From the NCBI GenBank assembly GCA_963734365.1, contig CAVTGV010000008.1, positions 310,001 through 374,000 of the forward strand: a stretch of DNA of 64,000 bases, given 5' to 3'. The notes below the pieces were generated by a model. It saw only the letters and a program-made list of their open reading frames with translations. It had not been told where the DNA came from and did no database searches. The position numbers were made by a program, and so were the translations under genes. Positions 27,676 through 36,675 of this stretch are shown piece after piece. The number at the start of each line of letters is the position of its first letter. The first letter of the stretch is position 1. This DNA is from JACVRW01 sp963734365. GTDB taxonomy: Bacteria > Actinomycetota > Thermoleophilia > Solirubrobacterales > Thermoleophilaceae.

Positions 27676-28257
27676 TCAGCGCCGCCCGACCAGAGCGGCG
27701 CCCAGCATGCAGCCGAGTAGGAGGGGCGGCCCGTGCATGTCCCGAGCGACGGTGAGCGCAATACCGCCGAGCGCCACACCCACGCCCACAATGCGCGGCG
27801 GCGCGGGCGCCTCGGTCGACGGCGCGACGACCCATGCGCTGAGGGCGCCAAGTAGGCCCGCCCCGGCCACCGAGCAGCCGGCGTCGGCCGGATTCCAGAG
27901 GTAGCCGAAGGCCTGGCCGAGCACGCCGCAGGCCAAGTAGATCGCCAGCCAGCGCACCGGGCCAAATACACGCTCGACCGCCGTACCGACCACTCCTATG
28001 AGCACAAGCACCATCACTGCGTCCGCCGGAGGGTCGTACTGGATCAAGAGCGGGCTCACCAGCCGCCAGACCTCGCCGGACTCGAGACCGGCCTCGTCCC
28101 GCCACAAAGCCAGCCGAACATCAGGAAACGCGATCTGCAACAGCGTCAGCGCGACCGTGAAAAAGAGCACCGACAGCGTCGCCACGGGAACGCTCCGCAC
28201 CCAACCGAGCTCGCGCCAGGTCCGCGCCCGTCGGATCGCGTCCGACCCCACCCCCAA
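27676..28257 (-). CDS. Rhomboid-family intramembrane protease (short form)
   Basis: A 193-aa protein with about six hydrophobic segments. Rhomboid landmarks are ESGEVWRLVSPLLIQYDPPA after helix 1, GTAVERVFGPVRWLAIYLAC, GCSVAGAGLLGAL (catalytic-Ser position) and ARDMHGPPLLLGCMLGA (catalytic His in the last helix). The usual GxSG is GCSV here, so activity is plausible but not assured. It would cleave within transmembrane segments. The gene stands alone, with hairpin repeats beyond its 3' end. Confidence 0.7.
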   Translation of the reverse strand: MGVGSDAIRRARTWRELGWVRSVPVATLSVLFFTVALTLLQIAFPDVRLALWRDEAGLESGEVWRLVSPLLIQYDPPADAVMVLVLIGVVGTAVERVFGPVRWLAIYLACGVLGQAFGYLWNPADAGCSVAGAGLLGALSAWVVAPSTEAPAPPRIVGVGVALGGIALTVARDMHGPPLLLGCMLGAALVGRR

Positions 28258-28550
28258 AAGGCTAGAGACAACTACCAGAGCAGGCCCTCATCCTGGTCGC
28301 GACTGACGAACCGCCTACGGCGCTTTGAAGGCGCGGCCAAGCGCGGCTTCGGATCAACAGCCGACCCGGTCGGCGCACCAGCTCCCGCTCTCGCCCAAGG
28401 AGAAGACTCCACGAAACATCGGAGCTGGGGGCTAGCGGACATGCGCGAGGGGTTGAGGTTGGCCAGCGATCGACTGGGCACTCGCTCGCTATGAACAGGC
28501 ACCGCCGGCGGTGTTTCCCTTGACGGGCTCCCGAGCGCGGAGAGCGCTGA

Positions 28551-28570
28551 GGGGGGGGGGGGGGGGGGGG
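28551..28570 (+). repeat. Poly-G homopolymer tract (20 G)
   Basis: Twenty consecutive G at the junction between unrelated sequence and gene fragments. Such a run could be a slippage-prone phase-variation tract, a G-quadruplex former or an assembly/sequencing artefact. Confidence 0.8.
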
Positions 28571-28663
28571 TCGCCTACCTGCGATCGGGCGTCACCACGC
28601 CGAGCGTCTCCAACACCCACATTGAGTGGCGCGGCTGGGGGTATCGCAAGATCGCCGCTAAGC

Positions 28664-28969
28664 GTGGCTGAACGGCCGACGACCTACTTCCCTCTCCCAT
28701 GGGCAGACGGTCCGGAGGCGAGCTTCGTCGTCTCCGGCGATGAGCTGCGCTCCGTCTTCGAGGCGGCAGGGTTCGAGCCCGTGGTCTGGAACGAGCAAGA
28801 GGGGGCACTGGCCGAGATCGCCCAGCGGAGCTGTACTCCGACGGTGGATCCCTCCCAGGTTGGGCTGGCCCGGCTCATGCCTGATTTCGAGGAACGCATG
28901 GGCAACGTGGCGCGAAATATCGCGGCAGGCCGGTTGGGACTGCTCCAGGGCGTTCTGCGGGCGGTCTGA
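28664..28969 (+). pseudogene. C-terminal fragment of a class I SAM-dependent methyltransferase
   Basis: The frame reads TYFPLPWADGPEASFVVSGD, then ELRSVFEAAGFEPVVWNE and ends ARNIAAGRLGLLQGVLRAV. This is the standard tail of UbiE/menaquinone-type methyltransferases, in which YFPLPWA and the helix EAAGF follow the catalytic core. The SAM-binding N-terminal half is missing; the sequence upstream is unrelated and begins at the G-run. Confidence 0.65.
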
Positions 28970-29021
28970 GCACGGCGGCTGCTTCGAGGTAGGAGCAGAC
29001 GCCAGGTGCCAAACCGCGGCG

Positions 29022-29093
29022 CTCCTGAATTGGACGAAAAGCGGAAGTCAGCGATCCGATGTCACTCGCTGCTGCTTTGCATCGAAAGCGGAA
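29022..29093 (+). repeat. Dispersed hairpin family, two copies
   Basis: TTGGACGAAAAGCGGAAG (29022-29047 with its 5' CTCCTG) and CTGCTTTGCATCGAAAGCGG (29072-29093) lie in tandem before the KdpD-like kinase gene. Confidence 0.6.
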
Positions 29094-29231
29094 GCTGCTG
29101 GCCTGCTCGCTCGCCCTGTGGCGCTTGGCGCGCTAGCAATGTCAGCGTGATCGCCACACATCCCGCGGCTCGTGCCCTCCTGCCACGATGCACCACTGGC
29201 GTATCGTCTTCGGCTAGGCGACCATTGGAGC

Positions 29232-30641
29232 GTGGTGGGCCGACTTCGTGAGCGTTCGCCGTGGGTTGGCGCGATCGTATCCGTCGCTGCGGTGGCGGCG
29301 ATCACCGGGCTGAACTACGCCTTGCGCGAGATCACTCCGGCGGTCTCGACAGGGGTCGTTTACCTGCTCGCGGTCCTGCTGGTGTCGAGCTACTGGGGAC
29401 TATGGCTTGGCCTGTTCACAGCTTTGGCGAGCACGGCAGCGTTCAACTTCTTCCACTTGGCGCCGGAGGGCGCGTTCGACATCGCCACTCCCGAGCACTG
29501 GGTCGCACTTGCGGTGTTCTTCGTCACCGCAGTGGTCACCAGCACGCTGACCAACGCCGTTCGGTCTCGAGAGGAGGAGGCGGAGCGGCGCCGCCGCGAA
29601 GCCGCCCTCGCGGCGGATATGGCTCGTCTCGTACTCGGAGGTTCCGAGATCGACGTTTCGGTTCGTGCGGTGGGCGAGCGGATCGCAGCGGCCTTCGGAC
29701 TCGCAGAGGTCAAGGTCGAGCTGGGCTGGGTCGACAGCGGCGATCGGAACCAGGCGATCCCGCTGATAGTCGAGGGCAACCGGGTCGGCACGGTGCTGGT
29801 CCCCCGCGACGCGGACGCCGGGTCGCGAGAGGCAGTACGGGAAGCGGTGGTGCCCGGGCTCGCGACGCTTGTCGCGGAGGTGCGCCGGCGCGACGCGCTC
29901 GAGCGGCAGGTCATCGAAACGAAGGCGCTCAAGCGGAGCGACGCTTTGCAGAAGGCGCTCTTGCGTTCGATCTCGCACGATCTCCGCACACCGCTGGCGG
30001 CGATCACGACCGCCGTGCGCGGCATGGGCTCGGAGACTCTCTCCGACGAAGCCCGGCTCGAGCTCAGGTCGGTGGCGGTTTCGGAGACCGCGCGTCTCTC
30101 GCGCCTGGTCGAGAACCTTCTCGACCTTTCCAGGCTGCAGGCCGGCAACCTGCGGCCGCGGCGCGAGTGGTGCTCTATCGACGAGCTCATGCGCGAGGCC
30201 ATCCGCTCCGTTGCCGAGCCCCCCGGCGGTTTCGATGTCCTCCTTCCCGACCAGCTGCCGTCTCTGAGGGCCGATACCGTCCAGGTCGAGCGCGCGTTGG
30301 CGAACGTGCTCGACAACGCGGCCCGCTTCGCGGGGCAGGCGCCGGTCAGCGTGCGCGGCCACTGCGGTGGCGCTTGGCTGGTCTTGAGCGTCAGCGATCA
30401 GGGGCCTGGGATCGGACGGGAGGAACTCGAGCGCGTTTTTGAGCCGTTTCATCGCTCCGAAGAGCACGCATCCGGGGGGTCGGGGCTGGGACTGGCGATC
30501 GCTCGTGGCTTCGTGGAGGCGAACGGGGGCCGGCTTCGCGCGGAGTCGCAACCGCGTCAGGGCAGCACCTTCGTGTTCCAGCTGCCCGTTCCGGCTGAGG
30601 CGCGCATGCACGCGCCGGCTGCCGGGGGGCCGGTTGCATGA
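29232..30641 (+). CDS. Sensor histidine kinase, KdpD-like (DUF4118 type)
   Basis: A 469-aa kinase. The N-terminal membrane part has about four helices (VGAIVSVAAVAAITGLNYAL, GVVYLLAVLLVSSYWGLWLG, FTALASTAAFNFFHLAPEG) and matches the DUF4118 sensor of KdpD. The long cytoplasmic Usp/KdpD domains of classical KdpD are absent. A GAF-like linker follows, then the H-box SISHDLRTPLAAI (phospho-acceptor His about 249), N-box ANVLDNAARF, G1 SVSDQGPGIG and G2 GGSGLGLAIARGF. GTG 29232 is preferred. It overlaps the response regulator by ATGA. Confidence 0.9.
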   Translation: MVGRLRERSPWVGAIVSVAAVAAITGLNYALREITPAVSTGVVYLLAVLLVSSYWGLWLGLFTALASTAAFNFFHLAPEGAFDIATPEHWVALAVFFVTAVVTSTLTNAVRSREEEAERRRREAALAADMARLVLGGSEIDVSVRAVGERIAAAFGLAEVKVELGWVDSGDRNQAIPLIVEGNRVGTVLVPRDADAGSREAVREAVVPGLATLVAEVRRRDALERQVIETKALKRSDALQKALLRSISHDLRTPLAAITTAVRGMGSETLSDEARLELRSVAVSETARLSRLVENLLDLSRLQAGNLRPRREWCSIDELMREAIRSVAEPPGGFDVLLPDQLPSLRADTVQVERALANVLDNAARFAGQAPVSVRGHCGGAWLVLSVSDQGPGIGREELERVFEPFHRSEEHASGGSGLGLAIARGFVEANGGRLRAESQPRQGSTFVFQLPVPAEARMHAPAAGGPVA

Positions 30642-31321
30642 ACGGCGGTACGCGCATCCTGGTCTGCGACGACGAGCCGCAGTTCCTCCGTGCACTGCGG
30701 GTCGTGCTGACCGACGCGGGCTTCGACGTTGTCACGGCGGCGTCTGCCGATGAGGCGCTCGACGCGGCCGTGATCCGCCGTCCCCAGGCCGCGATCGTCG
30801 ACCTCTTGTTGCCGGATCGGGATGGCGTCGAGGTCGCGCGGTCGCTTCGAGAGTGGAGCGACATGCCGATCGTGATGCTGTCGGCCGTGTGGGACGAGGG
30901 GGAGAAAGTTCGCGCCTTGAACGCAGGCGCCGACGACTACGTCACCAAGCCCTTCGGGCCGGACGAGCTCGTCGCGCGTCTACGCGCGGTGTTGCGTCGT
31001 GCAGGCGACCCCGCCGAGGAGCCCACCATCGTCGTCGGCGAGCTGGAGCTCGACGCGGCAGCGCACTCCGTGACTGTCGCCGGGAGGCCGGTTCATCTGA
31101 CCCCTACCGAGTTCTCGCTGCTTTGGACCTTGGTGCGCAACCGCGGGCGCCTGATGACTCATTCGCTGCTGCTGCGCGAGGTGTGTGGGCCGGTGCACGA
31201 AGAGGACACGCCGCTGTTGCGCTCGCATGTGGCCAACCTGCGACGCAAGATCGAGCCCGAGCCCTCCAACCCGCGCTACGTCACCACCATGCCCGGGATC
31301 GGATACCGCTTCGCCGGCTGA
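30638..31321 (+). CDS. OmpR/KdpE-family response regulator
   Basis: A 227-aa protein. The receiver domain carries the acidic pair in ILVCDDEPQFL, phospho-acceptor Asp55 in AIVDLLLPDRDG, and Lys in YVTKPFGPDEL. The winged-helix effector reads LTPTEFSLLWTLVRNRGRLM, then LRSHVANLRRKIEPEPSNPR and VTTMPGIGYRF. It is coupled to the kinase by a 4-bp overlap. No kdpFABC genes are in the window; an APC permease and a small unknown gene follow instead. Confidence 0.93.
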   Translation: MNGGTRILVCDDEPQFLRALRVVLTDAGFDVVTAASADEALDAAVIRRPQAAIVDLLLPDRDGVEVARSLREWSDMPIVMLSAVWDEGEKVRALNAGADDYVTKPFGPDELVARLRAVLRRAGDPAEEPTIVVGELELDAAAHSVTVAGRPVHLTPTEFSLLWTLVRNRGRLMTHSLLLREVCGPVHEEDTPLLRSHVANLRRKIEPEPSNPRYVTTMPGIGYRFAG

Positions 31322-31399
31322 TCCGTCGGGCTCTTGACGAAATCTTCACGCGCAGCGGTCCAGTCTTGATGTGCTCTACACGGCGTTCGTGGAGCCTAG

Positions 31400-31873
31400 A
31401 TGGCGATGCCATCGGCGGCGTCGCATCGGGTGGTGGCGCGTCAGCGTCGACTTCGTCTGCGCGCGCGGCTCCTGCTTCGTGCGAGGGTGTTGCTCAAGCG
31501 ACACCTGCTCGACGGCCTGCTCGCCGCCGGCGCCGACCCGTCATGGGGACCCGAGCTGACGCTGCGCGCGGCTCAGATCACCGACCTGCATTCGCGGCGG
31601 GCTCTGGCCGACGGGTTCGCCCGGGCTGTCTGCGAGGCCCACGCAGTCTCGCGTTGGAGCTGCACGGCGCCGATCGATCGCCCTGCGGTCAGGGGCGCGG
31701 CGCCCGAGCTTCGCGCGCTTGCAGCCAGCCTCACGCTCGAAGCGCCGGCGGCCGCGCAAGGGGTCGCCCTGGCGTCCCAGCTGCTGCGGAACCCGTGGTC
31801 CCCCCTCTTCAGGCCGGGAGACGAGCACGCGCTTCGGGTCGGGGCCGAGATAGCCCGACGAGCGCTCGACTGA
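31400..31873 (+). CDS. Uncharacterised protein, member A of a TCS-associated family
   Basis: A 157-aa protein with a very Arg-rich N-terminus (about 40 residues) and a helical C-terminal domain: LTLRAAQITDLHSRRALADG, then VRGAAPELRALAASLTLEAP and QGVALASQLLRNPWSPLF. The last 70 residues align by eye with the protein at 33985-34671 (REAAPELRHVAALLRAGPAV, RGVALVEWLLTSAATPLYG). It sits between a two-component system and the APC permease gene (6-bp gap), so it is probably co-expressed. Function is unknown. Confidence 0.6.
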   Translation: MAMPSAASHRVVARQRRLRLRARLLLRARVLLKRHLLDGLLAAGADPSWGPELTLRAAQITDLHSRRALADGFARAVCEAHAVSRWSCTAPIDRPAVRGAAPELRALAASLTLEAPAAAQGVALASQLLRNPWSPLFRPGDEHALRVGAEIARRALD

Positions 31874-31879
31874 GAGGGG

Positions 31880-33478
31880 ATGACGATGGCGACCAGCGAG
31901 AGCGGTGATCCGGTCGATCGTGGCGGCGAGCTGACCCAGGACGAGCAGCGCCTTCACGAGCTCGGCTACAGGCAGGAGCTTTCACGGGCCTGGTCGGGAT
32001 TCACGAACTTCGCGATCTCGTTCACAATCATCTCCGTCCTGGCCGGGACGTTCACCGCGTTCCCGTTCGCCTGGCAGAACGGCGGCCCAATCGCGGCGTC
32101 GATCGGATGGCCGGTGCTGTGCGCCTTCGTGCTCATGGTCGCCTTCTCGATGGCGGAGCTCACCTCCAAGTACCCGACCGCCGGCGGGCCCTACTGGTGG
32201 GCGCACGACCTCGGCGGCAAGGGCTGGAGCTGGATGACGGGCTGGTTCAACATCGTCGGCCTCGTCGGGATCGTCGCCTCGGTTGGCTACGGCGCCGCGC
32301 TGTTCCTCAATGAGCTGCTCGGCCTCTACGGCCTGAACATCCTCGGGGTGAACTTCGGCGACGACGTCCACATCCTCGGCGAAACCTGGCTCCTGTTCTT
32401 CCTGATCATGGTCTTCTACACGTTGGTGAACATCTTCGCCGACCGCGGCCTTGCGCTGATGAACAACATCTCGGTCGGATGGCACATCCTCGGGGTGGCG
32501 GTCATCCTCGGCATCCTCATCGTCGTGCCCGACGACCATCAGAGCGCCAGCTTCGTCTTCGGTGAGCGGATCAACAACTCCGGCCTCCACGACGGCTCGA
32601 CCAGCAGCCTCGGCTTCTGGCTGCTCGTGCTCCCAATCGGCTTCCTGCTGACGATGTACACGCAGACCGGCTACGACGCGTCGGCGCACACCGCCGAGGA
32701 GACCAAGGGCGCGGCGATCTCGGCCGCCCAGGGTGTCTGGCGCTCGGTTTTCTTCTCGGCGCTGATCGGCTGGTTCGTCCTGCTCGGTTTCCTGTTCGCG
32801 GCCAGCGACGTGGATGGCGTGAACGAGGGGGCTGGCACGGTGTTCTCCATCTTCGAGAGCGCGCTGGACCCGTGGGCGGCCAAGCTCGTGATCCTGATCG
32901 CCACCGTCGGCCAGCTCTTCTGCGGAGCGGCCGGCCTGACCAGCGCGTCGCGCACCTGGTACGCGTTCTCGCGCGACCGCGGCATGCCGGGCTGGGCGAT
33001 CTTCCGCCGCGTCAACCGCGACCGCGTGCCCTTCAACGCCGTGATCGCCGTCTCGTTCTTCTCGCTCGTGATCGCCATCCCGGCCCTGTTCGGCGAGAAC
33101 GACTACCCGTTCGCGTTCTTCGCGCTCACCGGAATCTGCACCGTCGGGCTCTACCTCGCCTACATCATCCCGGTCTACCTGCGCTTCAAGAAGGGGGACG
33201 CTTTTGAGCCGGGGCCGTGGAACCTGGGCCGCCGCTACCGGCTGGTGAACATCATCGCGATCATCTTCGTGGTGCTCGTGGTGTACAGCCTCAACCTGCC
33301 CTACACCCCCACCGGACTGCCGTGGCACGACGACTTCGAGGTCAGCGTCGTGAACTACACGCCGCTCGCGATCGTGCTCCCACTCATCTTCGGTATCTGG
33401 TACCTGGTGTCGGCCAAGGACCGCTACCAGGGGCCGGTGCGTACGCTGGAAGAGGACGAGGTCACCGGCGGCCTGTGA
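31880..33478 (+). CDS. APC superfamily amino acid permease
   Basis: A 532-aa protein with 12 hydrophobic segments. APC signatures are FTNFAISFTIISVLAGTFTA near the start, AELTSKYPTAGGPYWWAHDL after helix 3, and YTQTGYDASAHTAEETKGAA, the conserved loop of the GABA/BAT1-like subfamily. CGAAGLTSASRTWYAFSRDR follows. It would import amino acids or GABA-like compounds across the cytoplasmic membrane by H+ or substrate exchange. It is downstream of the KdpDE-like pair and may be its regulatory target. Confidence 0.92.
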   Translation: MTMATSESGDPVDRGGELTQDEQRLHELGYRQELSRAWSGFTNFAISFTIISVLAGTFTAFPFAWQNGGPIAASIGWPVLCAFVLMVAFSMAELTSKYPTAGGPYWWAHDLGGKGWSWMTGWFNIVGLVGIVASVGYGAALFLNELLGLYGLNILGVNFGDDVHILGETWLLFFLIMVFYTLVNIFADRGLALMNNISVGWHILGVAVILGILIVVPDDHQSASFVFGERINNSGLHDGSTSSLGFWLLVLPIGFLLTMYTQTGYDASAHTAEETKGAAISAAQGVWRSVFFSALIGWFVLLGFLFAASDVDGVNEGAGTVFSIFESALDPWAAKLVILIATVGQLFCGAAGLTSASRTWYAFSRDRGMPGWAIFRRVNRDRVPFNAVIAVSFFSLVIAIPALFGENDYPFAFFALTGICTVGLYLAYIIPVYLRFKKGDAFEPGPWNLGRRYRLVNIIAIIFVVLVVYSLNLPYTPTGLPWHDDFEVSVVNYTPLAIVLPLIFGIWYLVSAKDRYQGPVRTLEEDEVTGGL

Positions 33479-33506
33479 CGATCGACGGGTAGGCGCCGCT
33501 GCCGCC

Positions 33507-33689
33507 TCACCTGGCAGGCGAATCCGCCTGCGCGGCCTCGGCCCCCTCATCGGACGAGTCCCTGCGGAGCGGCTTGAGGTCAACTCCGCACATCAAACGC
33601 TCGAGCGCTCCCTCGGGCACGGGCTCGCCGAAGTGGGGACAGCGCTCCTCGACGTCGTCCTTGCTTCGCCTGCGTCCGACCAATCGCAT
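33507..33689 (-). CDS. Small degenerate zinc-ribbon-like protein
   Basis: A 60-aa frame containing RCPHFGEPVPEGALERLMCG and VDLKPLR. Comparable small proteins usually read CPHCGEPVPEGA..C.MCG. Here two of the four expected metal-binding Cys are replaced (F and R), so zinc binding is doubtful. It is convergent with the APC permease gene. It could be a decaying gene or an Fe/Zn-independent relative. Confidence 0.45.
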   Translation of the reverse strand: MRLVGRRRSKDDVEERCPHFGEPVPEGALERLMCGVDLKPLRRDSSDEGAEAAQADSPAR

Positions 33690-33984
33690 CGGTCCTCCCC
33701 GTGTGGTGTCGTGGGCGCATCGGATGGTCGCTTTCCTGCGGCGGCGGGTCCAGGCGTAGAAGCCCCCATTAGCGGCCAGGGTTACTCCCCACCCCCGCGA
33801 CGCCCAGGGTCAAGCGAAAAAGGCCGGCGTCAGGCGCTGGCTTGCGCTCGAGAACCCCGTCGGCCCGCAAGAAGCAGCCATCCGCAGGCGGAGCCCTGCC
33901 CGCCCCCACCCGTTGAGGCTGTCCCCAACTAGGAGTACTCTTCGAGCTAGGTGTGCCGGGAAGTCTGGTCGGCATGGAGTCCCC

Positions 33985-34671
33985 ATGCGCCCACACTTCC
34001 CTCGACCGCTTACCGCCCAGAAGCGTCCCGCCGCGGCCGAGTGGGATGGAAGTGAGCGTGCCCTCGCCGAGGCGTTGCTCGGCCCCTGCCATCCCCTTGT
34101 TGGGCTGCTGGGCCGGTTCGAGACCGTGTTCGAGCAGCTGGCGTGGGTCACGGCGGTCCAAGCTGCGGGCGTGGTGTTCTTGGCCGGCGGCACGGCGTTT
34201 GGCATGTCACTTGTGGTCGCAGCCGCAGTCCTTCAGGCCGCCCTGGCGTGTCGGGTCGCGGCACTGAGAGCCTGCCGGCGGAAGATATGCCTCGAGCTGA
34301 TCGTCGAAGGCCGCGCGACGCTGCCGTTGCCCTGCATCGAGCGGTCCTGCCGGCGCCTCCTCGGCGGCCGCACTGCTGAGCTGTTCGCGCGGTCGATCGA
34401 CGACATGGTGGCGACCGCGGCTCGGCCCCCGAAGCTACCCGCGTCTTCCTCGCTGACGGACCCGCGTGTGATTCGCGAGGCCGCCCCCGAGCTTCGCCAC
34501 GTGGCCGCCCTTCTGCGCGCCGGACCCGCCGTTCGGGGCGTCGCGCTGGTCGAATGGCTGCTCACCTCGGCCGCCACGCCTCTGTACGGGAGCGAGGTCG
34601 AGCCGCTGCGGCAGGAGCTCCGGCGGGCGCTCTATCTACTGGCCGAGAGCGACCGGTCACGCGGTGCATGA
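33985..34671 (+). CDS. Uncharacterised protein, member B of a TCS-associated family
   Basis: A 228-aa protein. It has one or two membrane segments (WVTAVQAAGVVFLAGGTAFG, then MSLVVAAAVLQAALACRVAA), followed by a cytoplasmic helical domain. Its last 70 residues resemble the 157-aa protein at 31400 (AAPELR, GVAL, LL, PL). ATG 33985 is preferred to a GTG-type start 72 nt upstream. It lies immediately before a NarL-type kinase gene (43-bp gap, or overlapping if the kinase starts at GTG 34664). Confidence 0.6.
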   Translation: MRPHFPRPLTAQKRPAAAEWDGSERALAEALLGPCHPLVGLLGRFETVFEQLAWVTAVQAAGVVFLAGGTAFGMSLVVAAAVLQAALACRVAALRACRRKICLELIVEGRATLPLPCIERSCRRLLGGRTAELFARSIDDMVATAARPPKLPASSSLTDPRVIREAAPELRHVAALLRAGPAVRGVALVEWLLTSAATPLYGSEVEPLRQELRRALYLLAESDRSRGA

Positions 34672-34714
34672 CTCCCCAGCGCGGTGGCCGGACCGCGTTC
34701 GTAGGCTGAGAGCG

Positions 34715-35632
34715 ATGCCGCTGCTTTGGCGGGTGTTCGCCATCAACGCCGCGGTGTTGACCGCGGCCATGCTGGCGCTGGTCACCTCCCCACTCACGGT
34801 GAGCTTCCCGGTCGCTTTGACCGAGCTGGTGGTGCTGGCGGCCGGGCTTGCAGCGTTGCTGGTCGTGAACCTGGCGCTGCTGCGGCGCGTCTTCGCGCCG
34901 CTCGATCGGCTGTCCCGGTTCATGCGCGAGGTCGATCCGCTGCGGCCGGGGAGTCGGGTCCCGCTCGCGGACGGCGACCCAGAGATCGCCGAGCTGACGG
35001 AGGTCTTCAACGAGATGGTGGAGCGCCTCGAGAGCGAGCGGCGCGACAGCGCCCTGCGGGCACTGGCCGCGCAGGAGAGCGAGCGCCGCCGCATCGCGCT
35101 CGAGCTGCACGACGAGGTCGGTCAGGCCCTGACAGCGGCGATGCTGCGGCTTGACCGGGTCGATGTCGAGGCGGCCAAGGAGGGCCTGCGGACGGCGCTC
35201 GAGGAGGTGCGGGACATCGCGCGCCGGCTGCGGCCCGAGGCGCTCGACGATCTCGGTCTGCGGAACGCCCTGCGCGCCCTGGTGGCCTCGGTGGCCCGGG
35301 ACGCGCGCATCGACATCACCCCCGAAATCGGAGCCGACCTGCCGCCGCTGTCGCCGGAGCAGGAACTGGTCGTCTACCGCGTCGCGCAGGAGGCGCTCAC
35401 GAATGCCGTCCGCCACGCCGACGCCGGCGCGCTGCGCTTCTCGCTTCGCCGCGGCGGCGGCGCGGTGCTGCTCAAGGTGGAGGACGACGGCCGCGGGTTC
35501 GACCCCGCGCTCGTGTCGGGCGCGTCGGGCATCCGCGGCATGCGCGAGCGGGCTCTGTTGGTGCGCGCCCGGCTCGAGGTCGACTCGTCGCCCGGGCGGG
35601 GCACTGCGGTAACGCTGAGGACGCCGGTGTGA
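34715..35632 (+). CDS. NarL-type sensor histidine kinase with HAMP domain
   Basis: A 305-aa kinase. Two membrane helices (RVFAINAAVLTAAMLALVTS; LTELVVLAAGLAALLVVNLA) flank a very short periplasmic loop, so sensing may be intramembrane. A HAMP domain (LLRRVFAPLDRLSRFMREVD) follows, then the HisKA_3 motif RRRIALELHDEVGQALTAAM with phospho-acceptor His, and HATPase_c blocks RVAQEALTNAVRHADAGALR, EDDGRGF and GIRGMRER. ATG 34715 is chosen; GTG 34664 is an alternative. It overlaps the regulator gene by GTGA. Confidence 0.92.
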   Translation: MPLLWRVFAINAAVLTAAMLALVTSPLTVSFPVALTELVVLAAGLAALLVVNLALLRRVFAPLDRLSRFMREVDPLRPGSRVPLADGDPEIAELTEVFNEMVERLESERRDSALRALAAQESERRRIALELHDEVGQALTAAMLRLDRVDVEAAKEGLRTALEEVRDIARRLRPEALDDLGLRNALRALVASVARDARIDITPEIGADLPPLSPEQELVVYRVAQEALTNAVRHADAGALRFSLRRGGGAVLLKVEDDGRGFDPALVSGASGIRGMRERALLVRARLEVDSSPGRGTAVTLRTPV

Positions 35633-36279
35633 GCGTGCCGCTGAAGACCCGCATCCTGCTGGCCGACGACCACGCCATGGTGCGCCACGGCCTGCGCATG
35701 GTGCTGAACGCGGCGCCCGACCTCGAGGTGGGGGCCGAGGCCGGCGACGGCGCCGAGGCGGTCGAGCTCGCGCTGCGCGAGGAGCAGCTTCATCTCGCGG
35801 TGCTCGACGTGGCGATGCCGCGCATGACCGGACTGCAGGCGGCGGCCGAGCTGTCGCGGCGCCGACCGGAGCTGAAGCTGCTGATGCTGTCGATGCACGA
35901 GAGCGAGCAGTACCTGTTCGAGGCGCTCAAGGCGGGCGCCAGTGGCTATGTGCTGAAGACGGCCGCCGATCGCGACCTGGTCGAGGCGGTGCGGGCCGCG
36001 ATGCGCGGCGAGCCCTTCCTATATCCGGCCGCGGTCACGGCGCTGATCCGCGACTACCTGGCCCGAGAAGAGACCCCCGCCGACCCACTCTCGCCGCGCG
36101 AGCTGCAGGTGCTGAAGCTGATCGCCGAGGCGTACACGAGCGACCAGATCGCCCAGGAGCTGTCCCTTAGCCGCCGCACCGTGGACCGCCACCGCGAGAA
36201 CATCCTGGCCAAACTCGGCATGCGCGACCGGGTCGAGCTGACCCGCTACGCGATCCGCCGCGGCCTGATCGACCCCTGA
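35629..36279 (+). CDS. NarL/LuxR-family response regulator
   Basis: A 216-aa protein. Receiver features are ILLADDHAMVRHGLRMVLNA, phospho-acceptor Asp60 in LAVLDVAMPRMTG, and YVLKTAADRDL. The LuxR helix-turn-helix reads LSPRELQVLKLIAEAYTSDQ, then IAQELSLSRRTVDRHRENIL. It is coupled to the kinase by a 4-bp overlap. It is the likely regulator of the downstream small gene, the carrier and the CBS gene, which follow with little spacing. Confidence 0.94.
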   Translation: MSVPLKTRILLADDHAMVRHGLRMVLNAAPDLEVGAEAGDGAEAVELALREEQLHLAVLDVAMPRMTGLQAAAELSRRRPELKLLMLSMHESEQYLFEALKAGASGYVLKTAADRDLVEAVRAAMRGEPFLYPAAVTALIRDYLAREETPADPLSPRELQVLKLIAEAYTSDQIAQELSLSRRTVDRHRENILAKLGMRDRVELTRYAIRRGLIDP

Positions 36280-36322
36280 CGCCCGGGGGCGGGCACCCCG
36301 GCCAGTTGGGGACGACCCCCCA

Positions 36323-36670
36323 TTGGCGCTCGCCGCCGCATCGCCGAGCATCGAGCCGGTGGCACGCCTGATGCTGTTCGTCCGCCGCCCCTACGCCCTC
36401 TCCCAGGAGGAGGCGTCGCGCTGGATGCGCGAGCAGGCCATGCCGCTCGCCACCACGAACGGGGTCGAGCGCGTCGAGCTGATCCGCCTCCAGACCCCCG
36501 CGCTGGGCGGCGCCGCCGACTGCGCGTGGCTGATCGAGATGCACTGCCGCTGCGGCGAGGACGCCGCCCGCGCCGCGCGCGACGCCGCCTGCCGCGACCT
36601 CGTCGCCGATCTGCGGCTGCTCCGCATGCACCCACGCCTAGTGGTCGCCGACGGCAGCGAGCCGGTCTAG
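36323..36670 (+). CDS. Small hypothetical protein (ferredoxin-like barrel fold possible)
   Basis: A 115-aa frame starting at TTG 36323. The core VARLMLFVRRPYALSQEEAS, RWMREQAMPLATTNGVERVE and WLIEMHC has a beta-alpha-beta-beta rhythm like dimeric alpha-beta barrel proteins. It lies 43 bp after the response regulator and 5 bp before the carrier gene, which argues for a real co-transcribed gene. Function is unknown. Confidence 0.6.
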   Translation: MALAAASPSIEPVARLMLFVRRPYALSQEEASRWMREQAMPLATTNGVERVELIRLQTPALGGAADCAWLIEMHCRCGEDAARAARDAACRDLVADLRLLRMHPRLVVADGSEPV

Positions 36671-36675
36671 CGCTA

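Larger units (their letters stand above)
28258..29231. other. Recombined intergenic region with gene fragments, G-run and hairpin repeats
   Basis: No intact gene. It contains a 20-nt G homopolymer (28551-28570), then a short frame 28573-28671 ending SNTHIEWRGWGYRKIAAKRG before a stop, and the 3' end of a methyltransferase gene (28664-28969). Two hairpin-family copies follow at 29022-29047 and 29072-29093. Confidence 0.5.

Noticed and set aside
31982..33583. 533-aa minus-strand frame opposite the APC permease
   Set aside because: Antisense shadow; the permease has clear family motifs and helices.
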